64,000 bases of DNA. Origin: Actinomycetota bacterium (GTDB taxonomy: Bacteria; Actinomycetota; Acidimicrobiia; Acidimicrobiales; Microtrichaceae). A program made the position numbers and the translations under genes. How positions within the stretch are numbered: position 1 is the stretch's first letter; the number at the start of each line of letters is the position of its first letter. The stretch lies in assembly GCA_016703525.1 (NCBI GenBank), contig JADJBW010000013.1, positions 62,001-126,000 of the forward strand, read 5' to 3'. Positions 1 through 8,998 of this stretch are shown piece by piece. The notes under the pieces were generated by a model. It saw only the letters and a list, made by a program, of their open reading frames with translations, made no database searches and was not told the DNA's origin.

Positions 1-1
1 C

Positions 2-508
2 GTGGAGATCCACCCCGCGGCGACGCTCGGACCCGGGCTGTTCATCGACCACGGCCATGGCGTCGTGATCGGTGAGACCGCAGAGGTCGGCGCCAACGTG
101 ACCATCTACCACGGGGTCACGCTCGGGGGAACCAGCCTCGACGCCGGCAAGCGCCACCCGACGGTGGGCGATCGGGTGACCATCGGCGCAGGGGCGAAGG
201 TGCTCGGACCGATCACCGTCGGCCACGACAGCCGCATCGGCGCCAACGCCGTGGTGGTGCGTGACGTGCCGCCCAACTCGGTCGTTGTGGGCGTCCCGGG
301 CCAGGTGATCGCACGCACGCACCCGCGCACTGCGGCGAGCCCACCCGACCTGGACAACACCGCGCTGCCCGACATGGTGGGCGCGAGCCTCTCGTCGCTG
401 CTGCATCGTGTCGACGAGTTGGAGGAGCAACTCAACGGACACGCCACACCGTCGGCGACACGTCCCGACGAATCCGGCATATGGGTGACCGAGGACTTCT
501 CGATCTGA
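2..508 (+). CDS. cysE: serine O-acetyltransferase (5' truncated by window)
   Basis: Transfers acetyl from acetyl-CoA to L-serine, the first step of cysteine synthesis in the cytoplasm. The visible 168 residues are the left-handed beta-helix: [35 protein letters not shown] and [18 protein letters not shown] are family hexapeptide repeats including the catalytic FIDHG histidine region. The N-terminal helical domain lies outside the window; the GTG at position 2 aligns with an internal valine (GVEIHP in the family), so it is not the start. The last 40 residues form a non-conserved tail with a short predicted helix. No cysK is seen next to it. Identity is secure. Confidence 0.93.
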   Translation: MEIHPAATLGPGLFIDHGHGVVIGETAEVGANVTIYHGVTLGGTSLDAGKRHPTVGDRVTIGAGAKVLGPITVGHDSRIGANAVVVRDVPPNSVVVGVPGQVIARTHPRTAASPPDLDNTALPDMVGASLSSLLHRVDELEEQLNGHATPSATRPDESGIWVTEDFSI

Positions 509-546
509 CCGTGCGGGGCGTCCCCGGCGGTGCGCCACGGCCGACG

Positions 547-559
547 TAGCGTTGATCGC
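547..559 (+). promoter_or_regulatory. candidate leaderless -10 element
   Basis: TAGCGT at 547-552 matches the actinobacterial TANNNT -10 and lies seven bases before the ATG at 560, where no ribosome-binding site is visible. No good -35 is seen. Inference from spacing only. Confidence 0.4.
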
Positions 560-1735
560 ATGATCTCGATCGCACGGCGGCAGTTGCTGCTCGGTTCCCT
601 GGCCGGAGGACTCTGGGCCTCCGGGTGCTCGGACACCGACGACCGGTCGCCACGGCCCACCGCGAGCCCCGACCCGGAGACCTCCTCGACGGTCGGCGCG
701 CCGAAAACGGGAGCCGCCACAGGTTGGGCGATGCCCGCCGAGGACGGGCCGCACGAGCGGACCTGGATGTGCTGGCCGTCGAGCACCCAGGTGTGGGGCG
801 AGGACCTCGTCGACGTCCAAGATGCGATCGCGCGGGTGGCCGAGGCGATCGCCGCGTTCGAGCCGGTCACCCTGCTGTGCCGACAGGATCAGGCCGAGGC
901 GCTGCGCGAGCGGCTCGCCGACACGATCGACCTGCTCCCGGCCCCGGTCGACGACCTCTGGGCACGCGACACCCTCCCGAATTTCCTGACCGCGGCCGAC
1001 GAGCACGACGGCGTCCGGCTCGCGGCCGGCCACGTGCAGTTCAACGGCTGGGGCGACAAGCAGGTACACGATGGGGATGCACAGCTCGCCACGATCGTCG
1101 CCGAGCACCTCGGCATCCCCGTGGTCGAGAGCGGCCTCGTGGGCGAGGGCGGCGGACTCGAGGTCGACGGCCACGGCACCGTCCTCGCCGCTCGATCGAG
1201 CTGGGTCAACGCCAATCGAAACCCCGGGAGCGACGAGGCGGACATCGCCGCAGCGCTGACGGAGATGCTCGGAGCGGAGCGCGTCGTCTGGATCGACGGG
1301 CTCGCCGGTGCCGACATCACCGACGGCCACATCGACACCCTCGCCCGGTTCGTCGACGAGGCCACGATCCTCGTGGATACCCCGGCGTTCGATGACGCGG
1401 ACGACCCCTGGGTCGAGGTTGCCGCACAGACACGCGCAACCGTCGAGGCGGCGCGAACCGTCGAGGGCGCCCCGTACGAGATCGTCGAGATCGTCCAACC
1501 CGAGACGCCACGCGGGGACGGCGCCGACTTCCTCGCGACCTACATGAACTACTACGTGTGCAACGGCGCGGTCATCGCTCCCGAGTTCGGGGATGAGCAG
1601 GCCGACGCGGCGGCCAAGGCGATGCTCGGCGACCTCTTCCCCGGGCGCGAGATCGTGATGCTCGACATCGACGCGCTGGCCGCCGGCGGCGGCGGCATCC
1701 ATTGCGCCACGCAGCAGCAACCCCGGATCGCGTGA
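560..1735 (+). CDS. agmatine deiminase / peptidyl-arginine deiminase family lipoprotein
   Basis: A PAD_porph-family guanidine-group hydrolase of 391 residues. Family features: GWAMPAEDGPHERTWMCWP near the mature N-terminus, LWARDTLPNF, the GEGGGLEVDG loop, TDGHIDTLARF with the catalytic His, and GGGGIHCATQQQP with the nucleophile Cys382. The start at 560 gives a twin-arginine-like n-region (ARRQLLLGS) and a lipobox (LWASGC), so the enzyme should be exported and lipid-anchored, unusual for agmatine deiminases, which are mostly cytoplasmic. There is no Shine-Dalgarno; TAGCGT lies seven bases upstream, fitting a leaderless mRNA. Substrate (agmatine or another guanidino compound) cannot be set from sequence alone. 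Confidence 0.87.
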   Translation: MISIARRQLLLGSLAGGLWASGCSDTDDRSPRPTASPDPETSSTVGAPKTGAATGWAMPAEDGPHERTWMCWPSSTQVWGEDLVDVQDAIARVAEAIAAFEPVTLLCRQDQAEALRERLADTIDLLPAPVDDLWARDTLPNFLTAADEHDGVRLAAGHVQFNGWGDKQVHDGDAQLATIVAEHLGIPVVESGLVGEGGGLEVDGHGTVLAARSSWVNANRNPGSDEADIAAALTEMLGAERVVWIDGLAGADITDGHIDTLARFVDEATILVDTPAFDDADDPWVEVAAQTRATVEAARTVEGAPYEIVEIVQPETPRGDGADFLATYMNYYVCNGAVIAPEFGDEQADAAAKAMLGDLFPGREIVMLDIDALAAGGGGIHCATQQQPRIA

Positions 1736-1736
1736 C

Positions 1737-2057
1737 GTGGACGACCCGCTGCAGCCGTATCGACAGCCGCTCGTGACCGCGACCGGCATCGTGCTCGGCT
1801 TCGTGCTCAACTTCGCGAACAGCTGGGTCCGCTCCGACACCTCGCTGGGCGATGTCGGCGCGTACGGGGTGGGGTCGCTCGTGCTGGCGGGAATGATCTG
1901 CCTCATCGTCGTGCTCGCCCGGATCCTTCGCGTCGGGGTCGACAGCGACCGGGTGACCGGGTACTACCGCCGCACGGTGAACGTGTTCCTGATCGGCGTC
2001 ACCCTCGCCGTCGCGGGCGCGGCGATCGACATGTACAGCAATTTCCAATCGTCCTGA
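1737..2057 (+). CDS. small membrane protein, unknown function
   Basis: 106 residues, GTG start one base after the deiminase stop, so very likely cotranscribed and coupled. Three hydrophobic stretches (about residues 11-28, 45-63 and 82-99) predict a three-pass membrane protein with a short basic loop (ARILRVGVDSDR). I do not recognise a family. The hydrophobic pattern and tight spacing support a real gene. Confidence 0.65.
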   Translation: MDDPLQPYRQPLVTATGIVLGFVLNFANSWVRSDTSLGDVGAYGVGSLVLAGMICLIVVLARILRVGVDSDRVTGYYRRTVNVFLIGVTLAVAGAAIDMYSNFQSS

Positions 2058-2069
2058 ACCCCGCCCGGC

Positions 2070-3581
2070 TCAGGACGCGGCGAGCCAGGTTCGCAGCGTC
2101 GCCTCGTCGGATGCGACCTCGGCGCCGAAATACCACCAGAAGGTTCCGCCCCCGCACGGCGCGACGCGACGCGACGCTCGCTCGTACAGCCCGAACACGG
2201 CGCGCCGCCCCCGGCCCGTAGGGTCGGCGCGATCGCCCCACCACCAGCGATGGCTCAGGTCGCCCGACCAGTACCCGAGCTCGCTGACGACGATCGGGCG
2301 ATCGCCCACGCGGGAGCGCAACGTCTGTAGGACGCGTTCGAACGCCGCCGGACCCATCGGTGCGTTCTCGGGATAGATCGACAGCCCCACCGAGTCGGTG
2401 ACAGCCAGCACCTCGGGCGTGAGATGGCGGTCCAACCAGGTGAACAGCGAGTGCGCCTCGTCGTCCTCGCCGAGTTGCCATGCCAGCGTCAGCATGCGGG
2501 CCGGCGGCGCGGCGCCGAGTGCCCCGGCCGCGGCGAGCACCTTGTCGATCGTCCCCTGCCCGGCCCAGGCCCCGTTGACCTCGTTGCCGATCTCCCATCC
2601 CTGCACCGGTCCGAGCGTCGACGCCAGTTCACGCACGCGCGCCGCAACGCCCTCGGGCGTCATCGAGGCGAGGTCGGCCGAGTCGACGGGCTGCACCATC
2701 ACCGACGCGCCCGAGTCGCGGATCCGGCGCACCATCGATGCCGCCTCGTCGAGCGCAAGCGACGGCGAGATCACGACGCGTGCCGCCGGCGCCGAGGCAC
2801 CGGCTGGGCGCCGGCGGATCGCTCGGACCGAGGGGGCAACGGCCGCCTCGTCGTTGACCGTGATCCCCACGGTTGCGGCCGTGCAATCGCCGATCGGCGT
2901 GGACGACAGGGCCAGCGCATAAGCCCTCGTCACCGCATGCAGCGCTCGTTCACCCCACGCGGCGCGTTGGAGCGCGCCGGACGCTCCCGGCGCACGACCG
3001 GCCGCGTCGAATGCCGCTCGCGCCTCGCGACACGCGGCGGCGAGCGACCCGGTCGGGCGGACGGCGTGCCCGAGCATCCACGCATCGAGCGCTGCCGCCT
3101 GTTGCGACGCCGCGGCGAGTTCGAGCAGCCACCGACCGGGCCGATCCAAGTCGACCAGCAGGTTGACGTACCCCGAGGCCGTCGGCCAGGCGACCGCCAG
3201 CGTCACCGGCCGGCCCGGCCATTCCGCCCGCGCCGGTTGGCGCTCCTGTTCGGCCTCGATGGGCCACATGCGCACCACGGTGAGCCGCTCGGGGTCGAGG
3301 AACGCGTCATCGACGCCGCTCTCGCCATCCCCGGCGGTCTCCAACGCTCGCACCTCCGGCCCGTCGAGCCATGCTCCCCGCCGAGCGACGGCGAGCTCGA
3401 GATCCGAGGACGTCCCCGCGATCGGCTGCGACTCGGCGGCGATCGAACCCACACACGCGAACCAGGGCCGAGCGGGCACGGCGGGCACATCGATCGTCGA
3501 CCGACGCTCCGCGCTCGCCGCGAGCGGCAGGAGCGCCACGGCAGCCAGCGCGAACCAGCGGGGCCGACGCCGTGGCGACAT
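2070..3581 (-). CDS. secreted GH-A clan-like glycoside hydrolase
   Basis: 503 residues with an N-terminal signal peptide (basic MSPRRRPRW, hydrophobic core, AASA cleavage region). The C-terminal 250 residues resemble a TIM-barrel glycosidase: GWEIGNEVNG places a candidate acid/base Glu334 at the end of strand 4 (the NE motif of clan GH-A) and PIVVSELGYW places a candidate nucleophile Glu434 on strand 7, followed by an aromatic TFWWYFG segment. The first 250 residues look like a beta-rich accessory region. It starts ten bases after the DUF2334 stop and is the last gene of a minus-strand module with an epimerase and a deacetylase-like protein, which suggests action on a surface or secreted polysaccharide. 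The GH family number is not assigned. Confidence 0.7.
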   Translation of the reverse strand: MSPRRRPRWFALAAVALLPLAASAERRSTIDVPAVPARPWFACVGSIAAESQPIAGTSSDLELAVARRGAWLDGPEVRALETAGDGESGVDDAFLDPERLTVVRMWPIEAEQERQPARAEWPGRPVTLAVAWPTASGYVNLLVDLDRPGRWLLELAAASQQAAALDAWMLGHAVRPTGSLAAACREARAAFDAAGRAPGASGALQRAAWGERALHAVTRAYALALSSTPIGDCTAATVGITVNDEAAVAPSVRAIRRRPAGASAPAARVVISPSLALDEAASMVRRIRDSGASVMVQPVDSADLASMTPEGVAARVRELASTLGPVQGWEIGNEVNGAWAGQGTIDKVLAAAGALGAAPPARMLTLAWQLGEDDEAHSLFTWLDRHLTPEVLAVTDSVGLSIYPENAPMGPAAFERVLQTLRSRVGDRPIVVSELGYWSGDLSHRWWWGDRADPTGRGRRAVFGLYERASRRVAPCGGGTFWWYFGAEVASDEATLRTWLAAS

Positions 3582-3590
3582 CGGGCCCGA

Positions 3591-5231
3591 CTAGAGCGAA
3601 CCGGCGGCGACGAAGGTGTACCCCTTCGCCTTGATGCCGGACACGGTCTCGCGGAGGTACGACACCCCGAGGTAGGGGTGGTAGAAGAAGCTTGCGATCG
3701 CGTCGTTGAGCGCCAGGTTCCGTTCGGCGGTCGCGACGATGTCGGCTGGGAGCCGCGGCGGGTGGTGGTTGTACTCCTCGGGCGACACGTTGCCCAGGTT
3801 CTCGGGAACGATCTGCAGCCCGTACACATCGGTGATGCCGCTATAGGGGAAGAACTGACCGATCGGGGTCACGGCGTAGTCGGCCTGCGAAAAGCCCCCA
3901 CCGAGCACGCCGGCGAAGTACAGCATGCGCCCGTAGTGACGACCGTAGGTGGCCCGTGCCGCCTCGTAGTCGACGGCCGAGGCCGCGTAGTGCGGCATGG
4001 TCATCATGGTCGGCTTGGGAAGCCGGACCGACGCGAGATCGGCGGTGTGACGGTTCATTCGGCCGCTCGCCCACGCGAGCGAATCGCCGGGTACGGGGCC
4101 GTCGTAGCGCACGTAGTCGTCGTCGTCGACGTGGGCCAGCCAGAACTCGAAGTCATCGGCGCTGGCCCCGCTGTACGGGTTGAGCCGCCGATCGCTCTGG
4201 TGGGTCAGCCCGTGCATCACGAGGGTGCCGCCCTTTGACCGCATGTAGGCGAGGGCGCTGACGACTGCGGGTGCCTGCGAGAGGCGGCGCGACACGGGCC
4301 GGCCGTCGTTGTAGGTGCCGAGCGGATCCTCGTAGCGAGTGAACACCGTGACCGAGAACGGCACCCGCTGACCCGCCAGGTAGTCGGCGATCGAGCGGAG
4401 CTCGTCGGGGTCCGACATCGGCCCCACATCCTCGATGCGCACGAGCGCTCGTCGGCGCAGGGTCCGGTCCGCATCGAACAGGTCCTGGAGCAGTCCGGCG
4501 AAGGCGACGTAGCGATCGTTCTCGCTCGCGTACGCGTACGGCATCTCGCCGACGTAGGTGAGCCGCATCGACGGCGTGCGCACCGCCCACGGCATGCTCG
4601 CTCCGTCGGAGCGAATCGCCGAGGCGAGCACGGTGCGCTTCGTTGCGTCGGTCGTGACGGTCCCCATCACCGCGCCCGAGGCCGCGTCGCGGGTGAAGCG
4701 CCGCCCCTTGTACTCGACCGCCGTGAACGCCGAACTGTCGTACCCCGCCCACTGCCAGCCGTACACGTTGGCGAAGTAGCGGCCCGACGCGGCGAAGACG
4801 CGATCGTGCAGCGCCCAGATGTTGTGGCCGAGCCACAGCACCTCGGTCGTGCCCTCGGCGACGTCGTCGAGGAAGGCGTTCGGCAGCGGCTCGCCATAGG
4901 TCGACCCGACGTACACGACGCGCCGATACGCATCCATCTCGTCCGCGAGATAGGTCCGCACCGGACGCGACGTGACCGGGCCGAACCGCGACATCAGGTT
5001 GGCGGTGAGCGTCGCGTACATCTGGCAGAGACCGCCCCACGCGCCGGTCGTGTCGTACAGGACCAGCGTCGTCGGTGCGGGAGCGGCGCCACGGGCGCCG
5101 GTGGGGGCCAGTGACGCGCTCGACGGTTGCCCGCGCTCCACCACAGCCGCTCCGACTCCGAGAACCGCTATCGCCACGGCCGTCGACAGCCACGATCTGG
5201 CACCGACGAGGCGACGACGCGGGGCGGTCAT
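3591..5231 (-). CDS. DUF2334 polysaccharide-deacetylase-like exported protein
   Basis: 546 residues. The N-terminus has a signal anchor ([18 protein letters not shown]). Residues about 55-180 form a Rossmann-like region with [12 protein letters not shown]; residues about 265-470 match DUF2334, a relative of NodB-type deacetylases: [11 protein letters not shown] supplies the metal-site Asp, LVMHGLTHQ the HxxxH-like motif, and [10 protein letters not shown] and MTMPHYAAS later motifs. The ATG overlaps the TGA of the upstream epimerase (ATGA at 5228-5231), so translation is coupled. It probably removes acetyl groups from an amino-sugar polymer outside the cell. Substrate is inference from the neighbours. 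Confidence 0.75.
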   Translation of the reverse strand: MTAPRRRLVGARSWLSTAVAIAVLGVGAAVVERGQPSSASLAPTGARGAAPAPTTLVLYDTTGAWGGLCQMYATLTANLMSRFGPVTSRPVRTYLADEMDAYRRVVYVGSTYGEPLPNAFLDDVAEGTTEVLWLGHNIWALHDRVFAASGRYFANVYGWQWAGYDSSAFTAVEYKGRRFTRDAASGAVMGTVTTDATKRTVLASAIRSDGASMPWAVRTPSMRLTYVGEMPYAYASENDRYVAFAGLLQDLFDADRTLRRRALVRIEDVGPMSDPDELRSIADYLAGQRVPFSVTVFTRYEDPLGTYNDGRPVSRRLSQAPAVVSALAYMRSKGGTLVMHGLTHQSDRRLNPYSGASADDFEFWLAHVDDDDYVRYDGPVPGDSLAWASGRMNRHTADLASVRLPKPTMMTMPHYAASAVDYEAARATYGRHYGRMLYFAGVLGGGFSQADYAVTPIGQFFPYSGITDVYGLQIVPENLGNVSPEEYNHHPPRLPADIVATAERNLALNDAIASFFYHPYLGVSYLRETVSGIKAKGYTFVAAGSL

Positions 5232-6426
5232 CGGGCCGCTCCCACCGCGCCGGCGAACTCGTCGCTTGCGAGCTCGGCGCCCATCATTCGCCGCATCGCG
5301 GCGACTGCCCGGCGAGCGGCGTGCCCGTCGCCGTAGGGGTTCACCACGTTCGCCATTGCGGCGTACGCCGCGGGGTTGTCCAGCAACACCTCGACCTCCT
5401 TGACGATGCGGTCGACGTCGGTGCCGACGAGGCGAGCCGAGCCGGCCGCGATCGCCTCCGGTCGTTCCGTGTTCTCCCGCATGACCAGCACCGGCTTGCC
5501 CAGCGACGGTGCCTCCTCTGGATGCCGCCCGAGTCGGTCAGCACCACATCGGCCGCCGACAGCAGCCGACAGAATGCACCGTGGTGCAGCGGCTCCCGGA
5601 CCCACACGTTGTCGAGGCCCTCGACGGCCGGCACGATCGCCTGTCGCACCACCGGGTTGGCGTGGATCGGTACCAGCACCAGCAGGTCGGGGCGATCGGC
5701 CGCGAGTCGAGCGATCGCCGCGCCGATCCGCTCCATCGGTTCGCCCCACGATTCGCGGCGATGCGCGGTCACCAGGAGCCGGCGGCGCGGGTCTGCGGCC
5801 GCGTCGCGGCACCATGGCGGGTCGTCGGCCCGGTCCGCGGCATCGCGGGACAGGGCGAGGTGGAGCGCGTCGATCACCGAGTTCCCGGTCACGACGATCT
5901 CGTGGCCGTTCACGCCTTCGCATCGCAGCTGCGCGGCGGCGGCCGCCGTCGGGGCGAGATGGAGGGACGCGATCCGCGTCGTGAGCCGACGGTTCAGTTC
6001 CTCGGGGAAGGGCGAGAGCAGGTCGCCGGTGCGCAGGCCCGCTTCCAGGTGCACCACGGGCACCTGGGCGTACGACGCGGCAAGCGCACCGGCGAAGGTC
6101 GTCGTGGTGTCGCCCTGCACGAGCACCGCATCGGCGCCCGACGCCGCGAGCAGCGGGGTCAACCTCCGGACGATCTCGGCGGTCAGGTCTTCGATGCGCT
6201 GCCCGGGCGCGCACAGGTCCAGGTCGGCATCGACGGTCAGACCGAACGAATCGAGGACCTGACGCAGCATCTCGCGATGCTGCCCGGTCGACACCACGAC
6301 CGGCTCCAGGTCGGCGGTCGCCGCCAACTCCAAGACAATCGGAGCGACCTTGATCGCCTCCGGCCTCGTCCCGAGGATGCACACCACACGACGCCGTGCC
6401 GCCACGTCGTACCCGCCTTCGATCAC
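5228..6426 (-). CDS. wecB: UDP-N-acetylglucosamine 2-epimerase, one apparent frameshift
   Basis: Interconverts UDP-GlcNAc and UDP-ManNAc for surface polysaccharide synthesis. Motifs in order: [78 protein letters not shown], then in the next frame [22 protein letters not shown]. The frame changes right after DSGGIQ: the minus strand reads CAGAGGAGGCACCG where CAGGAGGAGGCACCG is needed, so one base is missing at about 5517-5519. Corrected length is 399 residues, normal for the family. Its TGA overlaps the ATG of the DUF2334 gene. The ATG at 6426 is the likely start; a GTG a few codons later is possible. Confidence 0.88.
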
Positions 6427-6512
6427 CCGGGTCGCCCGCCGACGACCGCGTAGGGGCGCAGCCTTTCACACCCCCCATCGAGTGTCCAGCACCCTGGCGG
6501 GCATTCGCCGCC

Positions 6513-8810
6513 TCAGCCGCGAGCGGGTGCCTCCTCGAGGTCGTGGCCCTCCACGTCGATGCGGGGCAACAGGCGGTCGAGCCAGCGCGGGATCCACCAG
6601 TTGCGCTCGCCCAGCAGCTCCATCGTCGCGGGAACCAGCAGCATTCGAACGACCGTGGCGTCGAGGAACACCGCGACCGCGAGACCCAGGCCGAAGAGCC
6701 GCGAGATGCGGTTGTCCTCGAACATGAACGACCCGAAGACCACCACCATGATCGCTGCGGCGGCCGTGATGACGTGCGCTGTGGCGGCAAGGCCGTCGGC
6801 GACCGAGTTCCGGGCGTCGCCGTGGCGGTCGTACTCCTCCTTCACCCGCGACAGCAGGAACACCTCGTAGTCCATCGAGAGTCCGAAGACGATCGCGAAC
6901 AGCATCAGGGGAATGAACGGCTCGATCGGCGCGCCTTCCACGCCGAGAATCGAGCCGAGCCAACCCCACTGGAACACCGCGACCACGACGCCGTAGGCCG
7001 CAGCGATGCTGATGACGTTCATGATCACGGCCTTGAGCGGCACGAGCAGCGACCGGAACACCGCCATCAGCAGCAGGAAGCTGAGCGCGAGCACCACGGC
7101 GAAGAACACCAGCATCCGCTCCGCGAGGTAGCTCGAGAAGTCGATGCCGACCGCGACGAAGCCGCTCACGTACACGGTGAGCCCAGTCGATTTCGCGATC
7201 GGCGGGATGACCGTGTCGCGCAGGTGGTTCACGAGGTTCTCGGTTGCCTCGGCCTGCGGCGTCGTCGACGGGATGGCGCGGATCAGGTAGGCGGTCGCGT
7301 CCTGCGGCTTCTCGAACCCGGTGTTCGGAAAGGGCGGCGTGACCGATGCGATCCCCTTCGTGGACGACAGCGCCGCGACGAGCGTGTTGGCGTCGTCCGC
7401 CCTTCCCGGCTCCGAGGCCTTGACCGCGATCAGGAGCGGACCGTTGAAGCCGGGGCCGAAGCCATCCGAGAGGAGGTCATAGGCCCGGCGGGTCGTGGTG
7501 TCCTTCGCGAAGTTGCCGTCGTCGGAGAAGCCGAGGCGCAACCCGAACAGCGGGATCGCGAGCAGCGCCATCACCGCCGTGCCGCCGATCACCGCCGACC
7601 ACGGGTGGCGCTGCACCAGGTGGCTCCAGCGATACGCCGTGGTCTCCTCGGGGGGACGGCGCTTGCGTTGCGGCACGCGCGCCTTGAGCGGCGCAACGGC
7701 GAATCCGGCGGCCAGTACCACCACGGCGAGCGGCACGCCGACGAGCAGCGGCTGGACGCCGAGGCCCACGCCGAGCAGGGCGATGGCGACCAGGCCGGCG
7801 GCGATCAGGCCGCGCCAGCGGGTCACCTCGACCCGCTCTCGGGCGAAACCGAGCAACGCCGGGAGGAGCGTGACCGATGCCGCCATCGTCGCCGTCACGG
7901 TGATGGCCGCACCGATCGCCAGGCCGGAGACAAACGAGAGCCCGATGATGAGCATGCCGAGCAGCGATACCACCACGGTCAGGCCGGCGAAGATGACCGC
8001 ACGACCCGCCGTGTCGAAGGCGACGCCCGTCGCCTCCTCGGGATCCATGCCGCGATGGAGGCCCTCGCGGTATCTCGTCACGATGAACAGGGCGTAGTCG
8101 ATGCCGACGCCCAGGCCGATCATGGCGCCGATGGTGGTGGCGAAGTCGGGCATCTTCGTGAGGTTCGACACGAGCGTCGTGATGCCGATGCCGGTTCCCA
8201 CGCCGCCGAGAGCGACCGCGATGGGCAGCCCCATGGCCAGCACCGACCCGAACGACAGGATCAACACGACGATCGCGAACGCGAGCCCGATCAGTTCCGA
8301 ATCGGGCGGCTCGAACTTGGCGAGCACCGATCCACCGACCTCAGTCTGCAGGCCGTCGACCGTGGGGAGCATGCCCACGATGCGCGCGCCGATCTCGCCG
8401 CTCGCCTTCTGATCGACCTCGGGGTCGAGGTTCACCTGGGCGAAGGCAACCTTGCGCTCGGCGTTCACCTGCGCCGCGCCCATCGGCAGCGCGTACGGGC
8501 TCGACACCGACACGTGCGGGATCTTCTCGACCTTCTTGAAGAGGGTCTGCATCGCGGCGGACACCTTCGGGTCGTCGACCGTCGCATCGCTGCGGAACAC
8601 GATCGTGCCGCTCAGGCCGCCGCGACCGGGGAAGTACTCGTTGAGCAGGTCGAATCCGCGCGCCGAGTCGGACTCGGGGAGCTCGCGACCGGCGTTGAAC
8701 GCGCTGCCGACACCCTGCGCCCAGCCGTTCACGCCGGCGAGCAGCACCAACCATCCGACCAGCGTGAGCACCCGCCGCCGATAACACCAGCGACCGAGAC
8801 GTGCGAGCAT
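6513..8810 (-). CDS. MMPL/RND-family membrane transporter
   Basis: 765-residue proton-driven exporter of the MMPL family. It has two halves, each with one hydrophobic helix, a periplasm-facing loop domain (about residues 35-190 and 385-530) and five further helices. Family signatures include [17 protein letters not shown] in the first half and [20 protein letters not shown] in the second, carrying the conserved Asp-Tyr pairs of the proton relay. A basic loop ([13 protein letters not shown]) separates the halves. MMPL proteins export lipids, glycolipids or drugs; the cargo here is unknown. It lies 86 bp upstream of the epimerase on the same strand, so cotranscription with the polysaccharide module is possible. 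Confidence 0.9.
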   Translation of the reverse strand: MLARLGRWCYRRRVLTLVGWLVLLAGVNGWAQGVGSAFNAGRELPESDSARGFDLLNEYFPGRGGLSGTIVFRSDATVDDPKVSAAMQTLFKKVEKIPHVSVSSPYALPMGAAQVNAERKVAFAQVNLDPEVDQKASGEIGARIVGMLPTVDGLQTEVGGSVLAKFEPPDSELIGLAFAIVVLILSFGSVLAMGLPIAVALGGVGTGIGITTLVSNLTKMPDFATTIGAMIGLGVGIDYALFIVTRYREGLHRGMDPEEATGVAFDTAGRAVIFAGLTVVVSLLGMLIIGLSFVSGLAIGAAITVTATMAASVTLLPALLGFARERVEVTRWRGLIAAGLVAIALLGVGLGVQPLLVGVPLAVVVLAAGFAVAPLKARVPQRKRRPPEETTAYRWSHLVQRHPWSAVIGGTAVMALLAIPLFGLRLGFSDDGNFAKDTTTRRAYDLLSDGFGPGFNGPLLIAVKASEPGRADDANTLVAALSSTKGIASVTPPFPNTGFEKPQDATAYLIRAIPSTTPQAEATENLVNHLRDTVIPPIAKSTGLTVYVSGFVAVGIDFSSYLAERMLVFFAVVLALSFLLLMAVFRSLLVPLKAVIMNVISIAAAYGVVVAVFQWGWLGSILGVEGAPIEPFIPLMLFAIVFGLSMDYEVFLLSRVKEEYDRHGDARNSVADGLAATAHVITAAAAIMVVVFGSFMFEDNRISRLFGLGLAVAVFLDATVVRMLLVPATMELLGERNWWIPRWLDRLLPRIDVEGHDLEEAPARG

Positions 8811-8912
8811 GAGACCTCCCGAGGAAACGCTACGAGAGAGTAGCGGTACCTCGGCGAGACGCCGAACGAGTGGTCGGTGACTCCTGGCACACGCGCTCGC
8901 GGCACCGTACGC

Positions 8913-8946
8913 GGGTCGGCCGACACCCGAAGGTGCCGGCCGACCC
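8913..8946 (-). terminator. hairpin terminator downstream of giant surface protein 1
   Basis: Stem 8913-8927 pairs with 8932-8946 (15 bp, one mismatch) around a CGAA loop, between the stop of surface protein 1 (8999) and the start of the MMPL gene (8810). No T-tract follows, as is common for actinobacterial terminators. Confidence 0.65.
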
Positions 8947-8998
8947 GCCCACAGAGGTTCCGCTCACGCCGCCCGCAGAGCACGGGTCGGGCGTGAGG

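Noticed and set aside
6427..6512. Terminator between the MMPL gene and wecB
   Set aside because: No convincing stem-loop in the 86 bp, so read-through cannot be excluded.
6396..8843. 815-residue plus-strand open frame, and similar long frames at 2424-4238 and 59285-61837
   Set aside because: Opposite strand of well-supported genes (MMPL, glycosidase/DUF2334, lipoprotein) with biased His/Arg/Glu composition.
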